This document shows positions 41,969-50,798 of a stretch of DNA of 64,000 bases, one piece after another. Source of the DNA: CAWICD01 sp052267165 (lineage in GTDB: Bacteria > Vulcanimicrobiota > Vulcanimicrobiia > Vulcanimicrobiales > Vulcanimicrobiaceae); NCBI GenBank assembly GCA_052267165.1, contig JBKQHO010000015.1, forward strand, positions 19,687 through 83,686, given 5' to 3'. A program made the translations under genes and the position numbers. Within the stretch, counting starts at the first letter, position 1. Every line of letters starts with the position of its first letter. The notes beneath the pieces are model-generated. The model was not told the origin of the DNA. It ran no database searches and saw only the letters and a list, made by a program, of their open reading frames with translations.

Positions 41969-43005
41969 CGTTTGCGCAGTTCGTCGACGATGACCGCGGC
42001 GACGATGACCGCGCCGAGCACGATATCCTGCGTGTACGACTCGATGCCGAGCAGGTTCATCGCGTTGTTCAGCAAGCCGATGAAGAGCGCGCCGAGGAAC
42101 GTTCCGATCACGCTGCCGCGCCCGCCCATCAAGCTCGTCCCGCCGACGACCACGGCCGCGATCGACTGCAGCTCGCTGCCGATCCCCGTGTTCGGCGAGC
42201 CCGACGAGAAACGAGCCATCAGCAGCAGGCCCGCGACCGCGGCGCACCCGCCCGAGATCACATAGACCATCGTCTTGCAGAGCGCGACGTTGATGCCGGC
42301 CAGCCGCGCGGCTTCCTCGTTGCCGCCGATCGCGAAGACGTAGCGGCCGAAGCGCGTCCGGCCGAGGACGATCGCGAACACGGCCACGATCGAGACCATC
42401 CATAAAACCGCGATCGGCAAGCCGGGCAGCCCGATCGGCCGTAACAGACCCCCGAACAAGAAACCGGTCCCCATCGAGTCGAACGCGCTCGAATTCACCG
42501 GAACGGGGCGCCCGTGGGCGAGCTTGAACGCCAAGCCGCGCGCCATCAGCATCATCGCGAGCGTCGTGATGAACGGCGGCAAGTTCAGTTTGACGACCGG
42601 CAACGCGTTGATCAAGCCCGCCGTGCAGCCGACGGCGAGGCCCACGGCTACGGTCGCGATCACCAACAGGAAGCCGTTGTCGAGCGGGATCGCGTTGGCG
42701 AAGCTCGCCATCACGACGCCCGTCAACTCGATCAGCGAGCCGACCGAAAGGTCGATGCCGGCGGTGATGATCACGAACGTCTGACCGACGGCCAAGATCG
42801 CGTTGTACGTGATTTGGCGCAGGACGTTGGTCAGATTTCCCGGCGTCAAGAACGAGCCGTGCGAGAAGACGTTGATGACGATGACCACGGCCGCAAGCGC
42901 CACCGCGACGCCTCCGAAGCGCAGCGCCGCGTTGCGGTTCGCTTTCGCGCGGGCGTCGCCGGCGCTCGCTTCGAGGGTCGCCTTGGCTTCGCCAGCGCTC
43001 GCCAT
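41956..43005 (-). CDS. Ribose-type (CUT2) ABC transporter permease
   Basis: 349 residues with 8-10 membrane helices. ILAVGQTFVIITAGIDLSVG followed by SLIELTG is the RbsC-family signature, and PPFITTLAMMLMARGLAFKL, GGNEEAARLAGINVALCKTM and SSGSPNTGIGSELQSIAAVV follow in order. The first 30 residues are a charged Ala-rich extension. It shares one base with the ATPase stop (TGATG). The sugar is unknown; no kinase or regulator is adjacent. Confidence 0.92.
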   Translation of the reverse strand: MASAGEAKATLEASAGDARAKANRNAALRFGGVAVALAAVVIVINVFSHGSFLTPGNLTNVLRQITYNAILAVGQTFVIITAGIDLSVGSLIELTGVVMASFANAIPLDNGFLLVIATVAVGLAVGCTAGLINALPVVKLNLPPFITTLAMMLMARGLAFKLAHGRPVPVNSSAFDSMGTGFLFGGLLRPIGLPGLPIAVLWMVSIVAVFAIVLGRTRFGRYVFAIGGNEEAARLAGINVALCKTMVYVISGGCAAVAGLLLMARFSSGSPNTGIGSELQSIAAVVVGGTSLMGGRGSVIGTFLGALFIGLLNNAMNLLGIESYTQDIVLGAVIVAAVIVDELRKRYLS

Positions 43006-44498
43006 CAGGCCGCGACCCCCGTGGCGATCGCGATGATCTTGTCGGGGGTCGCCTCGGCGCGCGCGAACTCGGCGCGGATGCGACCTTCGCCCACCACGAG
43101 GATGCGGTGCGACATGCCGATGACTTCGGGCAGCTCGCTCGAGACCATGACGATCGCCGCCCCGCGGCGCAGCAGCTCGATCATCAAGGCGTAGATCTCG
43201 ACCTTCGCGCCGACGTCGATGCCGCGCGTCGGCTCGTCGAAGAGATAGACGTCCGCATTACCGATCAGCCACTTCGCCAGAACGACCTTCTGCTGATTAC
43301 CGCCCGAGAGGTTGCGCACGATCTGCTCCGCGTTCGGCGTGCGAATGCGCAGTTCCGCGATCTGCTGGTTCGTCACGTTTTCCTCGCGCTTGCGATCGAC
43401 CAGGCCACGCGGCGCAAACTCTTCGAGATGCGCAAGGGTCGTATTCTCGCGCACGCTCATCCCCAGCACGAGCCCTTGCGCCTTGCGATCCTCGGTGATC
43501 AGCGCGATCCCCGCCTCGATCGCCTTGTGCGGCCCGTGCGCCTCGATGCGCTTCCCGTGCACGAGAACCTCGCCCGCGCTCGGAAGATCGGCCGCCGCGA
43601 TCGCGCGCACGATCTCCGTGCGGCCCGCGCCGACGAGTCCCGCGAGCCCGACGATCTCGCCCGCCCGCACCGCGAAGCTCACTTCGTGCACGCCGGGCGC
43701 CGCGAGCGCGCGCACGTCGAGCACGACCGGGGCATCGCTCGGAACCGGCGGCAATTCCGGAAAATGCGACTGCAACGGACGCCCGACCATCAGCCGGATC
43801 ACCTCGTCCTGCGGCATCGCCGCCGCGGGACGCGTCTCGATCGTGCGCCCATCACGGATGACCGTGATGCGATCCGCGACGCGCGGCAGCTCCTCGAGCC
43901 GGTGCGAGATGTAGACGAAGGACACCCCCTGCGCTTTCAGACGGCCGATCAACGCGAACAGCGCATCGATCTCGCGCTCCGTCAGAGCTGCAGTCGGCTC
44001 GTCCATCACGATCAAGCGCGCGCGCCGCACGAGCGCCTTGGCGATCTCGACCATCTGCTGCTCCGCAACCGAGAGCCGGCGCGCCGGCCGGTCGAGCGGC
44101 AGCGTGATGCCGAACTCGGCAAGCCCCGCGACCGTCTGCTCGCGCGCCCGCTTACGGTTCAGGAACATGCCCCGCACCGGCTCGTGCCCGAGCATCACGT
44201 TCTCGATCACGCCGAGGTGCGGGACGAGATTGAACTCCTGATAGATCATCCCGATCCCGAGCGCCTCGGCCGCGCGCGGGCCGTCGATCGAAACCACGCG
44301 CCCGTCCAGGCTGATCTCGCCCGCGTCGGCGCGATACGCCCCGGCGAGCACTTTCATCAGCGTCGACTTTCCCGCGCCGTTCTCCCCGACGAGCGCATGC
44401 ACTTCCCCACGCTCGACGTCGAACGAGACCCCGTCCAGCGCCCGAACCCCCGGAAACGTCTTGACGATCCCCGACATGACCAGGAGCGGTTCAGGCAC
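43005..44498 (-). CDS. Ribose-type (CUT2) ABC transporter ATP-binding protein, double domain
   Basis: 497 residues, two fused ABC domains as in RbsA. Domain 1 has Walker A LVGENGAGKSTLMKV, signature RRLSVAEQQMVEIAKAL and Walker B LIVMDEPTAALTE. Domain 2 has a degenerate P-loop AGLVGAGRTEIVRAI, signature LSGGNQQKVVLAKWL and VYLFDEPTRGIDVGAK. This asymmetry is normal for the family. It energises the adjacent permease. Confidence 0.94.
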   Translation of the reverse strand: MPEPLLVMSGIVKTFPGVRALDGVSFDVERGEVHALVGENGAGKSTLMKVLAGAYRADAGEISLDGRVVSIDGPRAAEALGIGMIYQEFNLVPHLGVIENVMLGHEPVRGMFLNRKRAREQTVAGLAEFGITLPLDRPARRLSVAEQQMVEIAKALVRRARLIVMDEPTAALTEREIDALFALIGRLKAQGVSFVYISHRLEELPRVADRITVIRDGRTIETRPAAAMPQDEVIRLMVGRPLQSHFPELPPVPSDAPVVLDVRALAAPGVHEVSFAVRAGEIVGLAGLVGAGRTEIVRAIAAADLPSAGEVLVHGKRIEAHGPHKAIEAGIALITEDRKAQGLVLGMSVRENTTLAHLEEFAPRGLVDRKREENVTNQQIAELRIRTPNAEQIVRNLSGGNQQKVVLAKWLIGNADVYLFDEPTRGIDVGAKVEIYALMIELLRRGAAIVMVSSELPEVIGMSHRILVVGEGRIRAEFARAEATPDKIIAIATGVAA

Positions 44499-44542
44499 TA
44501 GACGGTGTCACTCGCGGGAGAAGTCGCGGAGGGGCGCAAGAA

Positions 44543-45526
44543 CTACTTCGCGTTCGCTTTCGTGTAGGCTCCGACGATGACGGCGATGCGCGCCGGGGGA
44601 GTCTTCCCGTTGAAGTAGTTGTTGATGGCATCGATGGTCATGCTGCCGATTTGGTCGGGATGTTGGATTGCGTCGCCGTACATCGAGCCGTCCTTGATGG
44701 CGGTGCGCGCTTCGGACGTGGCGTCGTAGCCGACGATGGCGATCTTGCCTTTGAGCCCGGCAGCGTCGACGGCCTTCGCTGCGCCGAGCGCGGAGTCGTC
44801 GTTGATGCCGAAGACGCCGCGCAGATCTTTGTGCGACTGGAGGATGTCTTCCATGTCGGCGCTGGCTTTGGCGCGTTCGCCGCCGCCGTCGACGTCGGCG
44901 ACGATCTTGACGGAAGGACATGCCACAAGCGCGGCCTTGAAGCCTTTGACGCGATCCTGCACGCTGGTCACCTCGGGCTCGTCGATGATGGCGACCGCGC
45001 CGCCTTGCGCACCGAGCGCCTTGCACATCAGCGCGCCAGCTTGTTTGCCGCCTTGCACGTTGTCGGAGGCGATGTGGGCGACGACCTTGCCTTCCTTCGA
45101 CGTGTTGGCGATGTCGGCGGTGAAGACCGGGATACCGGCGTTGTTGGCCTCGACGATGGCGCTGCCGATCGCCTGCGAATCGTACGGCGTGAGCACGATC
45201 GCAGCGACCTTCTGCGAGATGAAGTCTTCGACTTGGCTCTGCTGTTTCGAATTGTCGCGGCTGGCGTCGACGACGGTAACGGTATAGCCGTATTTCGCCG
45301 CTTCCGATTTCATGCCGCCTTCCATGTCTTGGTAGAACTGGGCTTCGCGGTTCTGAATCGACACGCCGATGACTCTTGCTCCCGAGGCCGCCGCGGGCGA
45401 GGCCGCTTCGGACGAACCCGCCTCGGGCGAACTGGAGGCGCTCGAACTCGACGACGAACCTCCGCCGCAGGCGCACAGGGACGCCGCGAGCAGCGTCGCC
45501 GCGGCAATCGAGCTAACAGATTTCAC
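44543..45526 (-). CDS. Ribose-type sugar-binding lipoprotein of the ABC transporter
   Basis: 327 residues. The lipobox ASLCACGG predicts a lipid-anchored Cys20, followed by a Ser/Ala linker to about 48. The periplasmic-binding fold shows IGVSIQNREAQFYQDMEGGM, ADIANTSKEGKVVAHIASDN, VFGINDDSALGAAKAVDAAG and IAIVGYDATSEARTAIKDGS. It delivers the sugar to the permease. It is the first transporter gene, 22 bases after the PLP-enzyme gene. Confidence 0.93.
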   Translation of the reverse strand: MKSVSSIAAATLLAASLCACGGGSSSSSSASSSPEAGSSEAASPAAASGARVIGVSIQNREAQFYQDMEGGMKSEAAKYGYTVTVVDASRDNSKQQSQVEDFISQKVAAIVLTPYDSQAIGSAIVEANNAGIPVFTADIANTSKEGKVVAHIASDNVQGGKQAGALMCKALGAQGGAVAIIDEPEVTSVQDRVKGFKAALVACPSVKIVADVDGGGERAKASADMEDILQSHKDLRGVFGINDDSALGAAKAVDAAGLKGKIAIVGYDATSEARTAIKDGSMYGDAIQHPDQIGSMTIDAINNYFNGKTPPARIAVIVGAYTKANAK

Positions 45527-45548
45527 AGCAGGCTTACCTCCGCACCGC

Positions 45549-46748
45549 TCATGCGCGCACGTGCTCCTGGAGCCCTGCGAAGGCTGCAGCTAAATCGGCG
45601 ATGATGTCGGCCGGATCTTCGATGCCGGTGGATAAGCGCAGCGTCCCATCACCGACTCCCAGGGCTCGACGCGTCGCCGCCGGCAGGGGCCGGTGCGAAC
45701 TGACGGCCGGGAACGAGATCGTCGTCGCGACCTCGCCGAGGCTGTGGACGATCGCGACGGTTCGCAAGCCCCGCAGGAAACGGTCGACGCTCGGGCGCCC
45801 GCCGGCGAGGTCGAACGCGACGATCCCGCCCGTGCCGGCCGGATAGAGCTCTGCCGCGAGCGCGTGCTGGCGATGCTCCGGCCGCGACGGATGGTAGACA
45901 CGTTCGACCTCCGGACGGGTCGCCAGGTACTCGGCGACGGCCGTGGCGTTCGAGGAGTGCCGGGCCATCCGCAGCGCCAGAGTGCGCAAGCCGCGCAACG
46001 CCAGCCAGGCCTCGAAATGGGGAATCGTCGCGCCGGTCCGCACCAGATATGCGCGTGCCGGCTCCACCAAGGCAGCCGAGCCCGAGAGAACCCCGGCGCC
46101 GACGTCCCCGTGTCCACCGATATACTTACCGACGCTGTGGAGAATCAGGTCGGCGCCAAAGCTGCACGGCCGAACCAGGACGGGGGTGGCGAAGGTGGCG
46201 TCGACCACGCTGAGCGCGCCGGCCTCCCGGGCCAAGGCGAGGAGGCGCGGCAGGTCGGCCACGTGCATCAGCGGATTGGTCAGCGCCTCGAGGTAGAGGA
46301 GGCGCGGCCGCTCCCGCTGGAGCGCCTCGCGCACGCCTGCGAGGTCCTGTTGGTCGACGTAGACGACCCGCACCCCACGCTCTTGATAGTCTTTCTCAAG
46401 TAGGGCAAAGGTGCCGCCGTAGATCTCCTTGGTAGCTACGATCGCTTCACCGGATCGCACGTTCGTGGCCAGCGCAGCGTCGATGGCGGCCATCCCCGCG
46501 GCCGCCGCCACACTCGCCTCGGCCCCCTCCAACTCGACCATCGCGGACTCGAATTGGCGCGCGTTAGGCCCTCCGTAACGGCCGTAAATAGCGCCTGGGC
46601 GGTCGCCGGCGTAAATCGACTCGACCTCGTCGAGGTCGGCAAAGACGTAGGACGAGGCCTGGAAGAGCGCCGGACTCGAACCCGCGTTCGAAGGCGTCCA
46701 GGCGGTGCCGGCATGGACCGCAGCGGTATCCGGATGACGGAATTTCAC
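45549..46748 (-). CDS. Cys/Met-metabolism PLP enzyme (cystathionine gamma-synthase/lyase type)
   Basis: 399 residues. FADLDEVESIYAGDRPGAIY followed by GRYGGPN, VAAAAGMAAIDAAL and LLYLEALTNPLMHVADLP are the family motifs. The PLP lysine is in LILHSVGKYIGGHGDVGAG and the C-terminal site is RLSTGIEDPADIIADLAAA. Candidates are cystathionine synthase/lyase, O-acetylhomoserine sulfhydrylase or methionine gamma-lyase; sequence alone does not decide. GTG at 46748 has a GAAGGAG site. It leads the ribose-type ABC genes on the same strand, an odd pairing. Confidence 0.88.
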   Translation of the reverse strand: MKFRHPDTAAVHAGTAWTPSNAGSSPALFQASSYVFADLDEVESIYAGDRPGAIYGRYGGPNARQFESAMVELEGAEASVAAAAGMAAIDAALATNVRSGEAIVATKEIYGGTFALLEKDYQERGVRVVYVDQQDLAGVREALQRERPRLLYLEALTNPLMHVADLPRLLALAREAGALSVVDATFATPVLVRPCSFGADLILHSVGKYIGGHGDVGAGVLSGSAALVEPARAYLVRTGATIPHFEAWLALRGLRTLALRMARHSSNATAVAEYLATRPEVERVYHPSRPEHRQHALAAELYPAGTGGIVAFDLAGGRPSVDRFLRGLRTVAIVHSLGEVATTISFPAVSSHRPLPAATRRALGVGDGTLRLSTGIEDPADIIADLAAAFAGLQEHVRA

Positions 46749-47064
46749 TACCGCTCCTTCGAGGTTATCCACATTCGGGCCCCGCACGCCTGTGTAACGT
46801 GTGGAGAGTCTAGAAGCCCCGCTAACGCCGTATTCCGGTGCGAGTTTTGGCCGAATCGATCAACCATTGAACTTTTCGAGCCCACCCGCGAACGCCGCAG
46901 TGGGGCGCCCGCGAGCCGGACTAACACGGAGCCGGCCCGGCCGGGCTGTTACTCGGCTGCGGTCGAGGGCTAATGCCCGGCCTGCTTCCGAGCGATAACA
47001 GAGTTGAATCGTGGTGTTCGTAAAGCCGTCAGGCTCGTTCGCCTATTCGACGAGGAGATTTTCT
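46749..47064. other. Divergent intergenic region, no gene seen
   Basis: 316 bases between the PLP enzyme and the Ig-like lipoprotein. I checked both strands for a SAM riboswitch, which would suit a sulfur-amino-acid gene, and found no GATGAGAGG-like core. A less GC-rich stretch near 46830-46880 (around TTGAACTTTTCGAG) may hold promoters. A GTG at 47011 opens the lipoprotein frame early but lacks a ribosome site. Confidence 0.4.
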
Positions 47065-48546
47065 TTGATCGCATTCCTACCGTCCCGGCTGAAGTCGCGA
47101 ATAGCCGCGATCGTGGCAGTCCTGGGACTTGCCGCGTGCTCGGACAACGTCGCCGGCACCGTCACTCCTTCCACGTCGCCGACGCCGGTCAGCTCCGCCG
47201 CGCCCCAGAGCGCCGCGACCCTCAAGCTGGCCCAGGTGACGCCCATCCCGTCGCTGGGCAGCGCGGGCTCGTTCACGCTCGCACTGAGCGCCTTTACCTC
47301 CTCCGGCGCGGCGATCACGGGATCGGTTAGCCCGGTCATCACACTTTCGACGAGCGACAGCGCCGATTTGACGCTTAGCCAGTCAACCGTCGGCAGCGGC
47401 TCGTCCAACGTCGTTGTCACCTACGACGGAAAGGCCTTGCCGAACGGGACCACGATCTCGGCGACGTCGGGCACGGTCACGACGAGCGTCAAGATCGTCA
47501 GCGGCGCAACGCCGACCCCGGTCGCCCCGATCAAGACGCTCGCCTTCACGCAGCTCACGCCCACACCCAACATCGGAACGTCGGGCTCGTTCGTCATCAC
47601 GCTGAGCGCGGTCGACATCAACGGAAACACGATCGTCGGATCCTATCCCTCGACCGTCACGTTGAGCACCAACGACTCGGCCGACCTGACCCTGCCGTCC
47701 AACCCGGCCGTGACGTCCAGCGGGACGGACGTAACCATCGGCTATGACGGCAAAGCCCTGCCCAAGGGCACAGTTATCTCCGCCACCACCGGCGGCGTCA
47801 CGACGGCCCTCTCCGTCACCGCCACGGCCGCCGTCTCGTCGATCACGCTGACGCCGCAAGGCCCCGGCAATTTGACCGTCGGGTACAGTGGAAGCTTCGG
47901 TTTCAACGTCGCCGTAAACGACGGGAGCGGTAATCCGATCACCGGCGCGTTCCCCGCTCCGGTCATGCTGACCGTCAACGATGCAACCGACCTGAGCTTC
48001 GGCGGCAGCACCTCGACCTCGGTCGCGTCGAGCGGAGCGTCCGGCGTCACGATCAGCTACGACGGTAAAGCGCTCTTGCCGGGAACGACCATCACCGCTT
48101 CGATCCCCGGCTACTCGGCAACGGCAGCACTTGGCATCAACCCCGTCAACCCCGCATATTCGGCCCCGGCCTATTCGAGCCTGACCCTCACGACGCAGAA
48201 CGTCGCAGCCCTCGTTTACGGAACCTCCGGCTCGTTCAGCGTCGTCGTCACCGCGTACGACGCCAGTGGAAATCAGATCAACTCGAGCTACCCGCTGCCG
48301 GTCGTGCTGACGACCAGCAACACCGCCGCGCTGACTTTCAACGGTCAGACTTCCGCGACGGTCACGACCGGAAACAGCCCCGTCGTTGTGCTCTACGCCG
48401 GCTTGATCGCCAACCCGCTTCCGCCGCCCGCCGAGATTCCGGTGCCGATCAACGGCGACGTAATCACCGCGACGGCTCAGGGAACCGGCAGCAATCCAGG
48501 GCCCGCGATGACGTTCTCGACCACGCTCGTCCACGCCGGAGGCTAA
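47065..48546 (+). CDS. Lipoprotein with four Ig-like repeats
   Basis: 493 residues from a TTG with GAGGAGA six bases upstream. The signal IAAIVAVLGLAACSD ends in a lipobox. About four repeats of 90-100 residues follow, each with the pattern SGSF..T.SA.D..GN.I.G, LSTNDSADLTL, then V.I.YDGKALP.GT.ISAT. Strongly conserved examples are TVTLSTNDSADLTLPSNPAV and VTISYDGKALLPGTTITASI. It is Thr/Ser-rich with almost no Cys. It is probably an outer-face adhesin-like or matrix protein; partners unknown. Confidence 0.78.
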   Translation: MIAFLPSRLKSRIAAIVAVLGLAACSDNVAGTVTPSTSPTPVSSAAPQSAATLKLAQVTPIPSLGSAGSFTLALSAFTSSGAAITGSVSPVITLSTSDSADLTLSQSTVGSGSSNVVVTYDGKALPNGTTISATSGTVTTSVKIVSGATPTPVAPIKTLAFTQLTPTPNIGTSGSFVITLSAVDINGNTIVGSYPSTVTLSTNDSADLTLPSNPAVTSSGTDVTIGYDGKALPKGTVISATTGGVTTALSVTATAAVSSITLTPQGPGNLTVGYSGSFGFNVAVNDGSGNPITGAFPAPVMLTVNDATDLSFGGSTSTSVASSGASGVTISYDGKALLPGTTITASIPGYSATAALGINPVNPAYSAPAYSSLTLTTQNVAALVYGTSGSFSVVVTAYDASGNQINSSYPLPVVLTTSNTAALTFNGQTSATVTTGNSPVVVLYAGLIANPLPPPAEIPVPINGDVITATAQGTGSNPGPAMTFSTTLVHAGG

Positions 48547-48602
48547 AGCTAAAAGCTAAAGACCGGCTCCTCCCTCTTCGAACGCAAGGCAATTGCCGAC
48601 AC

Positions 48603-48637
48603 GAGCTCCCGGTCCGTTTGGGCCGGGAGCTCTTTCT
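48603..48637 (+). terminator. Rho-independent terminator after the Ig-like lipoprotein gene
   Basis: GAGCTCCCGG (48603-48612) and CCGGGAGCTC (48623-48632) form a perfect 10-bp stem with a 10-base loop, followed by TTTCT. It lies 57 bases after the stop and 40 bases before comM, separating the two transcription units. Confidence 0.8.
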
Positions 48638-48677
48638 GTCGGCGGATCGGTCGTGATGGAGGAGCGGAGGCTGCCGC

Positions 48678-50210
48678 GTGCTCGCTCTCGCACATTCGGC
48701 CGCGATGCTCGGCATCGACGGCTACGTCGTTCGCGTGGAAGCCGACAGTGCACCGGGCACGCCCGGCTTCGCGCTGATCGGTTTACCCGACCGCGCCTTG
48801 GGCGAAGCCCGCGAACGCGTCCGCGCGGCGATCGTGCACTGCGGCTTCCTCTTTCCGGCCGGCAAGGTGCTGGTCAACCTCGCTCCCGCCGACATTCGCA
48901 AGGAAGGGCCGGCCTTCGATTTGCCGGTCGCGCTCGCGCTGCTCGCGATCGACGAGCAGCTCGATACGCTCGCGCTACAACGCTTCGTTGCGCTGGGCGA
49001 GCTCGCACTCGACGGCACGGTGCGGCCGGTGCGCGGCACGCTGCCCATGGCGATCGCCGCGCGCAACGCGGGCTTCGACGCACTGCTCGTTCCGGCCGAG
49101 AACGCGCGCGAAGCCGCGATGGTCGAAGGCCTGCGCATCTACGCCGTCGCTTCGCTCAGCGACGCGGTTGCGGTACTGCTCGGCCACGGCGAGAAGTTTC
49201 GCTATGTCGATGGGCCGGCAGCCGCGCCCACCACGCCGGAAGCCGAGGGCGACTTCTCGGACGTGCGCGGTCAAAGCGTTCCGAAGCGGGCGCTGGAGAT
49301 CGCGGCGGCGGGCGGCCACAACGCGTTGCTCGTCGGCCCGCCGGGCTGCGGCAAGACGATGCTCGCGCGCCGCTTGCCTTCGATCTTACCGGCGATGTCG
49401 GCCGAAGAGGCGCTCGAGGTCACGAAGATCTACAGCGTGACGGGCATGCTCAGCGACGACGCGGGCGTCGTGACGACACGGCCTTTTCGAAGCCCGCACC
49501 ATACGATTAGCCAGATCGCGCTGTGCGGCGGCGGAGCGACGCCGCGGCCGGGGGAGATCAGCCTCGCGCAGCACGGCGTGCTCTTCCTCGACGAGCTTCC
49601 GGAGTTTGCGCGCTCTGCGCTGGAGGTCATGCGCCAACCGCTCGAGGAGGGGACGGTGACGATCGCGCGCGCCGCCGGCTCGTTCACGTATCCCGCGCGC
49701 TTCACGCTGATCGCGTCGATGAACCCGTGCCCGTGCGGATTCCGTGGGACGCGCTCGAGCGATTGCCGCTGCGACGACGCCGCCGTCGCCAAGTACATCG
49801 CCAAGCTATCCGGGCCGCTGCTCGACCGCATCGATCTGCACGTCGACGTGGCCCGAGTCGAGTTCGACGAGATGGTGACGAACGCGCCGGCCGAGTCATC
49901 GACCGCGATTCGAGCGCGCGTCGAAGCGGCCCGCGCCTTGCAGCAGCAGCGTTTCCGCGGGACCCGCTACGCCGCTAATGCCGCCGTCGCCGGCCGCGAC
50001 GTACGCCGCTTCTGCGCGCTCGACAAGGAGGCCCTCGAACTGTTGCGCACGGCCGCAACGCGGGGCCATCTCTCGGCCCGCGCCCTCGACCGCATCGCCC
50101 GCGTCGCCCGCACGATCGCTGACCTCGCCGGCGCCGGCACGATCGGCCCGCCGCACGTCGCCGAAGCCATAGCCTATCGCTCGCTGGAGCGGCGCGGGTT
50201 AGCGGCATAG
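48678..50210 (+). CDS. comM: YifB/ComM-family Mg-chelatase-like AAA+ ATPase
   Basis: 510 residues from GTG. The N-terminal Lon-like domain starts LALAHSAAMLGIDGYVVRVE and has FALIGLPDRALGEARERVRA. The AAA+ core has Walker A LVGPPGCGKTMLARRLPSIL and Walker B GVLFLDELPEFARSALEVMR, plus PFRSPHHTISQIALCGGG. MNPCPCGFRG with SSDCRC is the Zn-binding loop. ComM is a hexameric branch-migration helicase in natural transformation. Other competence genes are not nearby; a DNA-processing dprA often neighbours it but is absent here. Confidence 0.93.
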   Translation: MLALAHSAAMLGIDGYVVRVEADSAPGTPGFALIGLPDRALGEARERVRAAIVHCGFLFPAGKVLVNLAPADIRKEGPAFDLPVALALLAIDEQLDTLALQRFVALGELALDGTVRPVRGTLPMAIAARNAGFDALLVPAENAREAAMVEGLRIYAVASLSDAVAVLLGHGEKFRYVDGPAAAPTTPEAEGDFSDVRGQSVPKRALEIAAAGGHNALLVGPPGCGKTMLARRLPSILPAMSAEEALEVTKIYSVTGMLSDDAGVVTTRPFRSPHHTISQIALCGGGATPRPGEISLAQHGVLFLDELPEFARSALEVMRQPLEEGTVTIARAAGSFTYPARFTLIASMNPCPCGFRGTRSSDCRCDDAAVAKYIAKLSGPLLDRIDLHVDVARVEFDEMVTNAPAESSTAIRARVEAARALQQQRFRGTRYAANAAVAGRDVRRFCALDKEALELLRTAATRGHLSARALDRIARVARTIADLAGAGTIGPPHVAEAIAYRSLERRGLAA

Positions 50211-50798
50211 ATGCGACGACTGCGGCAGATACTGCCGACGTGTCCGCTGAGCGCGGCGCCGCCCTTGACGTCAGGCGGCGGACGCTAACCCGCCACCCGA
50301 AGCTCGGCGATGCGTTGGGCATTGCTCGCGCGCGAGTCTTGGCGGGAAGGGCGTTGGATACGGTCGGCGGGACCGCCGTGCATTTCAGAGTCCTTCTGCA
50401 AAGCGGCCTGAATCGCTAGCGCTCCATAGTCTCCAACTGGCCGTCACGGCGCCGCAGAGTGTAGAATTTCACTTTTTCAGGATAGTGCCACTGCGAGGCA
50501 CGCGCCGTTCAGCGAGACGCTTGGGATCTTTGAAGCAATGGACTCCGAAGTCGGTCTGGGCGATCGCAACCCGGGTTTTCGCTTGCATCGCATTCGAAGC
50601 CGCAATGTCGAGGAAGCGGTGTGAGCTCGGCTTGACAGCCTACGTTACAAAGTCACGCAACACACCTGTGGAGTGCTGAAAACGAAAGCCAAGCCGGCAG
50701 CCGCCAACCAAGAGTGATCCAAATGGACGAAACATCCGTCTTTGACAATGTAAAGCGAGAGACACGCTGCCGATGAGGGTCGGCGCGAGCAGTCTTCC
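50211..50798. other. Gene-poor region between comM and the unknown two-gene island
   Basis: 588 bases without a convincing gene. A CGGCAG-ATA-CTGCCG hairpin follows comM (about 50224-50238). From about 50420 the DNA is visibly less GC-rich than the rest of the window, with many short frames in several phases, none with a ribosome site and coherent composition. Two TTGACA words (50632-50637 and 50741-50746) could be -35 elements for the island but lack clear -10 partners. Confidence 0.4.

Noticed and set aside
46749..47064. SAM riboswitch upstream of the sulfur PLP enzyme
   Set aside because: No SAM-I core or matching stem arrangement was seen on the minus strand.
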